Below are positions 59,338 to 64,000 of a DNA stretch of 64,000 nucleotides, piece after piece; within the stretch, counting starts at the first letter, position 1; each line of letters opens with the position of its first letter. The translations under genes and the position numbers were made by a program. Source of the stretch: Clusia tigrina (lineage: Eukaryota > Arthropoda > Insecta > Diptera > Clusiidae); NCBI GenBank assembly GCA_920105625.2, contig OV050031.1, forward strand, positions 92,633,676 to 92,697,675, in the 5' to 3' direction. The notes under the pieces were generated by a model. That model did not search any database and was not told where the DNA came from. It saw only the letters and a program-made list of their open reading frames with translations.

Positions 59338-62300
59338 CGCTTGTCAATTTAAGCTATCGCTCAAAGCTATGCTACCCTTGAGTCCCAAACCATACACTGA
59401 TAAAACTTCAAATGGCCATAAGTTCTATACAGTACGTCCTACAGCTATCAAAGTTTGCAACATACAAATGCTTGTAACTTTTTACTGGAGCGTCGTAAAA
59501 CCTTGAAATTTTGTAACAATAAAGTACTCGAGCCTCTTGTCAATTTAAGCTATCGCTCAAAGCTATGCTACCCTTGAATCCCAAATAAAAAACTGATAAA
59601 ACTTCAAATGGCCCTAACTTCTATACGGTACGACCTACACCTATCAAAGTTTGCAACATACAAATGCTTGTAACTTTTTACTGGAGCGTCATAAAACGTT
59701 GAAATATTGTAACAATGAAGTACTCGAGCCGCTTGTCAATTTAAGCTATCGCTCAAAGCTATGCTACCCTTGAGTCCCAAACCATACACTGATAAAACTT
59801 CAAATGGCCATAAGTTCTATACAGTACGTCCTACAGCTATCAAAGTTTGCAACATACAAATGCTTGTAACTTTTTACTGGAGCGTCGTAAAACCTTGAAA
59901 TTTTGTAACAATAAAGTACTCGAGCCTCTTGTCAATTTAAGCTATCGCTCAAAGCTATGCTACCCTTGAGTCCCAAATCAAACACTGATAAAACTTCAAA
60001 TGGCCCTAACTTCTTTACAGTACGTCCTACACCTATCAAAGTTTGCAACATACAAATGCTTGTAACTTTTCACTGGAGCGTCATAAAACCTTGAAACTTT
60101 GTAACAATAAAGTACTCGAGCCGCTTGTCAATTTAAGCTATCGCTCAAAGCTATGCTACCCTTAAGTCCCAAATCAAACACTGATAAAAATTCAAATGGC
60201 CCTAACTTCTATACGGTACGTCCTACACCTATCAAAGTTTGCAACATACAAATGCTTGTAACTTTTTACTGGAGCGTCATAAAACCTTGAAATATTGTAA
60301 CAATGAAGTACTCGAGCCGCTTGTCAATTTAAGCTATCGCTCAAAGCTATGCTACCCTTGAATCCCAAACCATACACTGATAAAACTTCAAATGGCCATA
60401 AGTTCTATACAGTACGTCCTACAGCTATCAAAGTTTGCAACATACAAATGCTTGTAACTTTTTACTGGAGCGTTGTAAAACCTTGAAATTTTGTAACAAT
60501 AAAGTACTCGAGCCTCTTGTCAATTTAAGCTATCGCTCAAAGCTATGCTACCCTTGAGTCCCAAATCAAACACTGATAAAACTTCAAATGGCCCTAACTT
60601 CTATACAGTACGCCCTACACCTATCAAAGTTTGCAACATACAAATGCTTGTAACTTTTTACTGGAGCGTCATAAAACCTTGAAATTTTGTAACAATAAAG
60701 TACTCGAGCCTCTTGTCAATTTAAGCTATCGATCAAAGCTATGCTACCCTTGAATCCCAAATAAAAAACTGATAAAACTTCAAATGGCCCTAACTTCTAT
60801 ACGGTACGACCTACACCTATCAAAGTAAGCAACTTTTAAATGCTTGTAACTTTTCACTGGAGCGTCATAAAACCTTGAAACTTTGTAACAATAAAGCACT
60901 CGAGCCGCTTGTCAATTTAAGCTATCGCTCAAAGCTATGCTACCCTTAAGTCCCAAATTAAACACTGATAAAACTTCAAATGACCCTAAATTCTATACAG
61001 TACGTCCTGCAACTATCAAAGTTTGCAACATACAAATGCTTGTAACTTTTTACTGGAGCGTCATAAAACCTTGAAATATTGTAACAATGAAGTACTCGAG
61101 CCGCTTGTCAATTTAAGCTATCGCTCAAAGCTATGCTACCCTTGAGTCCCAAACCATACACTGATAAAACTTCAAATGGCCATAAGTTCTATACAGTACG
61201 TCCTACAGCTATCAAAGTTTGCAACATACAAATGCTTGTAACTTTTTACTGGAGCGTCGTAAAACCTTGAAATTTTGTAACAATAAAGTACTCGAGCCTC
61301 TTGTCAATTTAAGCTATCGCTCAAAGCTATGCTACCCTTGAGTCCCAAATCAAACACTGATAAAACTTCAAATGGCCCTAACTTCTATACAGTACGCCCT
61401 ACACCTATCAAAGTTTGCAACTTACAAATGCTTGTAACTTTTTACTGGAGCGTCATAAAACCTTGAAACTTTGTAACAATAAAGTACTCGAGCCTCTTGT
61501 CAATTTAAGCTATTGCTCAAAGCTATGCTACCCTTGAGTCCCAAATAAAACACTGATAAAAATTCAAATGGCCCTAACTTCTATACGGTACGTCCTACAC
61601 CTATCAAAGTTTGCAACATACAAATGCTTGTAACTTTTTACTGGAGCGTCATAAAACCTTGAAACTTTGAAACAATAAAGTACTCGAGCCTCTTGTCAAT
61701 TTAAGCTATTGCTCAAAGCTATGCTACCCTTGAGTCCCAAATCAAACACTGATAAAAATTCAAATGGCCCTAACTTCTATACGGTACGTCCTACACCTAT
61801 CAAAGTTTGCAACATACAAATGCTTGTAACTTTTTACTGGAGCGTCATAAAACCTTGAAATTTTGTAACAATAAAGAACTCGAGCCTCTTGTCAATTTAA
61901 GCTATCGATCAAAGCTATGCTACCCTTGAATCCCAAATAAAAAACTGATAAAACTTCAAATGGCTCTAACTTCTATATGGTACGACCTACACCTATCAAA
62001 GTAAGCAACTTTTAAATGCTTGTAACTTTTCACTGGAGCGTCATAAAACCTTGAAACTTTGTAACAATAAAGCACTCGAGCCGCTTGTCAATTTAAGCTA
62101 TCGCTCAAAGCTATGCTACCCTTAAGTCCCAAATTAAACACTGATAAAACTTCAAATGACCCTAAATTCTATACAGTACGTCCTACACCTATCAAAGTTT
62201 GCAACATACAAATGCTTGTAACTTTTTACTGGAGCGTCATAAAACCTTGAAATATTGTAACAATGAAGTACTCGAGCCGCTTGTCAATTTAAGCTATCGC

Positions 62301-62749
62301 TCAAAGCTATGCTACCCTTGAGTCCCAAACCATACACTGATAAAACTTCAAATGGCCATAAGTTCTATACAGTACGTCCTACAGCTATCAAAGTTTGCAA
62401 CATACAAATGCTTGTAACTTTTTACTGGAGCGTCGTAAAACCTTGAAATTTTGTAACAATAAAGTACTCGAGCCTCTTGTCAATTTAAGCTATCGCCCAA
62501 AGCTATGCTACCCTTGAGTCCCAAATCAAACACTGATAAAACTTCAAATGGCCCTAACTTCTTTACAGTACGTCCTACACCTATCAAAGTTTGCAACATA
62601 CAAATGCTTGTAACTTTTTACTGGAGCGTCATAAAACCTTGAAACTTTGTAACAATAAAGTACTCGAGCCTCTTGTCAATTTAAGCTATTGCTCAAAGCT
62701 ATGCTACCCTTGAGTCCCAAATCAAACACTGATAAAAATTCAAATGGCC
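59331..62749 (+). repeat. Shuffled right-half HOR monomers
   Basis: AATGAAG monomers occur at 59,714, 60,302, 61,086 and 62,262, spaced 3, 4 and 6 monomers. They mix with GGCCATAAGTTC/ACAGCTATC/GCGTCGT copies, TACGACC with GTAAGCAACTTTTAAATG copies (60,8xx and 62,0xx), TTTACAGTACG copies and AAAATTCAAATGG copies. The AATGAAG monomer is followed directly by the GGCCATAAG type, skipping the CATATAAATG type found between them in the 784-bp HOR, so one monomer was lost in this lineage. Confidence 0.85.
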
Positions 62750-64000
62750 CTAAATTCTGTATGGTACGTCCTACACCTATCAAAGTTTGCAACACACAAA
62801 TGCATTTAACTTTTTACTGGAGCGTCTTAAAACCTTGAAATTTTGTAACAATAAAGTACTCGAGCCTCTTGTCAATTTAAGCTAACGCTCAAAGCTATGC
62901 TACCCTTGAGTCCCAAATCAAACACTGATAAAACTTCAAAAGGCCCTAACTTCTGTACGGTACGTCCTACACCTATCAAAGTTTGCAACATACAAATGCT
63001 TGTAACTTTTTACTGGAGCGTCATAAAACCTTGAAATTTTGTAACAATAAAGTACTCGAGCCTCTTGTCAATTTAAGCTATCGCTCAAAGCTATCCTACC
63101 GTTGAGTCCCAAATCACACACTGATAAAACTTCAAATGGCCATAAGTTCTATACAGTACGTCCTACAGCTATCAAAGTTTGTAACATACAAATGCTTGTA
63201 ACTTTTTACTGGAGCGTCGTAAAACCTTGAAATTTTGTAACAATAAAGTACTCGAGCCTCTTGTCAATTTAAGCTATCGCTCAAAGCTATGCTACCCTTG
63301 AGTCCCAAATCATACACTGATAAAACTTCAAATGGCCCTAAATTCTGTATGGTACGTCCTACACCTATCAAAGTTTGCAACACACAAATGCATTTAACTT
63401 TTTACTGGAGCGTCATAAAACCTTGAAATTTTGTAACAATAAAGTACTCGAGCCTCTTGTCAATTTAAGCTAACGCTCAAAGCTATGCTACCCTTGAGTC
63501 CCAAATCAAACACTGATAAAACTTCAAATGGCCCTAACTTCTGTACGGCACGTCCTACACCTATCAAAGTTTGCAACATACAAATGCTTGTAACTTTTTA
63601 CTGGAGCGTCATAAAACCTTGAAATTTTGTAACAATAAAGTACTCGAGCCTCTTGTCAATTTAAGCTATCGATCAAAGCTATGCTACCCTTGAATCCCAA
63701 ATAAAAAACTGATAAAACTTCAAATGGCCCTAACTTCTATACGGTACGACCTACACCTATCAAAGTAAGCAACTTTTAAATGCTTGTAACTTTTCACTGG
63801 AGCGTCATAAAACCTTGAAACTTTGTAACAATAAAGCACTCGAGCCGCTTGTCAATTTAAGCTATCGCTCAAAGCTATGCTACCCTTAAGTCCCAAATTA
63901 AACACTGATAAAACTTCAAATGACCCTAAATTCTATACAGTACGTCCTACACCTATCAAAGTTTGCAACATACAAATGATTGTAACTTTTTACTGGAGCG
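62750..64000 (+). repeat. Copy 2 of the 5,151-bp-spaced repeat; array continues past window
   Basis: Shares with 57,600-58,830 the order GTATGG/ACACAC with CTAACGC, CTATCCTACCGTTG (63,092), TTTGTAACATAC with GCGTCGT, GTATGG/ACACAC, ATCGATC with AAAAAACTG, and TACGACC with GTAAGCAACTTTTAAATG. The last partial monomer (63,925-64,000) is ordinary satellite, so no array edge is reached. Confidence 0.87.

Larger units (their letters stand above)
1..64000 (+). repeat. Satellite DNA array, 196-bp monomer, head-to-tail
   Basis: The entire window is tandem copies of one 196-bp unit in a single orientation. The landmark CCTAACTTCT recurs every 196 bp from base 1, and the last partial copy begins at 63,925. 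Following the phase of a fixed landmark (TTGCAACA) gives only eight length changes: 1 bp at about 20,752; 5 bp at about 29,917, 30,892, 37,942, 38,917 and 42,832; 1 bp at about 41,970; and 141 bp at about 59,331. Correcting for these gives about 327 monomer equivalents. Copies differ by scattered substitutions, many shared between specific copies. No unique DNA, transposon or inverted segment interrupts the array. Such arrays are typical of eukaryotic centromeric or other heterochromatin. That location is inferred, and I do not recognise the repeat family. Confidence 0.99.

Noticed and set aside
1..64000. CRISPR array.
   Set aside because: Repeats are contiguous 196-bp units with no short direct repeat and unique spacer pattern, and no cas genes are present.
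1..64000. Transposon or long terminal repeat origin of the tandem units.
   Set aside because: I found no transposase or reverse transcriptase frame, no terminal inverted repeats bounding the unit and no target-site duplications. An ancient transposon origin of the monomer cannot be excluded without a database search.

Overview
The whole window is one uninterrupted tandem satellite DNA array. A 196-bp monomer repeats head to tail, always in the same orientation, from base 1 to base 64000. I count about 327 monomer equivalents. Both array edges lie outside the window. I see no credible protein gene, RNA gene, transposon, CRISPR array, telomere repeat or unique spacer. A homogeneous array of this size with nucleosome-scale monomers, layered higher-order repeats (HORs) and no genes points to a eukaryotic chromosome, most likely centromeric, pericentromeric or other constitutive heterochromatin. 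I do not recognise the repeat family and cannot name the organism.

Monomer: positions 5685-5880 are a good reference copy. It is 37% G+C (65 A, 58 T, 47 C, 26 G) with a C-rich/G-poor + strand and five CpGs. Positions 2-52 of the monomer align without gaps to positions 58-108 (31 of 51 identical), so it appears to have grown from units of about 56 bp. An XhoI site (CTCGAG, monomer position 111) occurs in nearly every copy. Monomer phase is broken only by two 1-bp deletions, five copies of one 5-bp deletion, and one 141-bp deletion near 59,331.

Layout, read from shared diagnostic variants: (1) 1-9,800 holds 5-, 9-, 10- and 13-monomer HORs. (2) 8,233-11,940 is duplicated at 14,505-18,604, the second copy carrying two extra monomers; 11,957-13,916 holds a 5-monomer HOR. 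(3) 18,621-26,990 leads into a 10/11-monomer HOR. (4) About 26,980-30,917 is duplicated almost perfectly 8,026 bp downstream, and a mosaic of shuffled pieces lies between the copies. (5) 37,818-43,700 contains 5-monomer (975 bp) and 3-monomer (588 bp) tandem units. (6) 43,700-64,000 is a distinct subfamily domain with a 10-monomer HOR (46,230-50,149), a clean 4-monomer HOR (50,346-52,697), a 6,076-bp-spaced segmental duplication, and the 141-bp deletion junction.

No genes work together here. The biology is satellite evolution by unequal crossover, segmental duplication and possible gene conversion, with possible chromatin or centromere roles that sequence alone cannot establish. The short open frames that recur are by-products of the repeat: they begin with TTG or GTG in almost every case and recur only because the monomer recurs.
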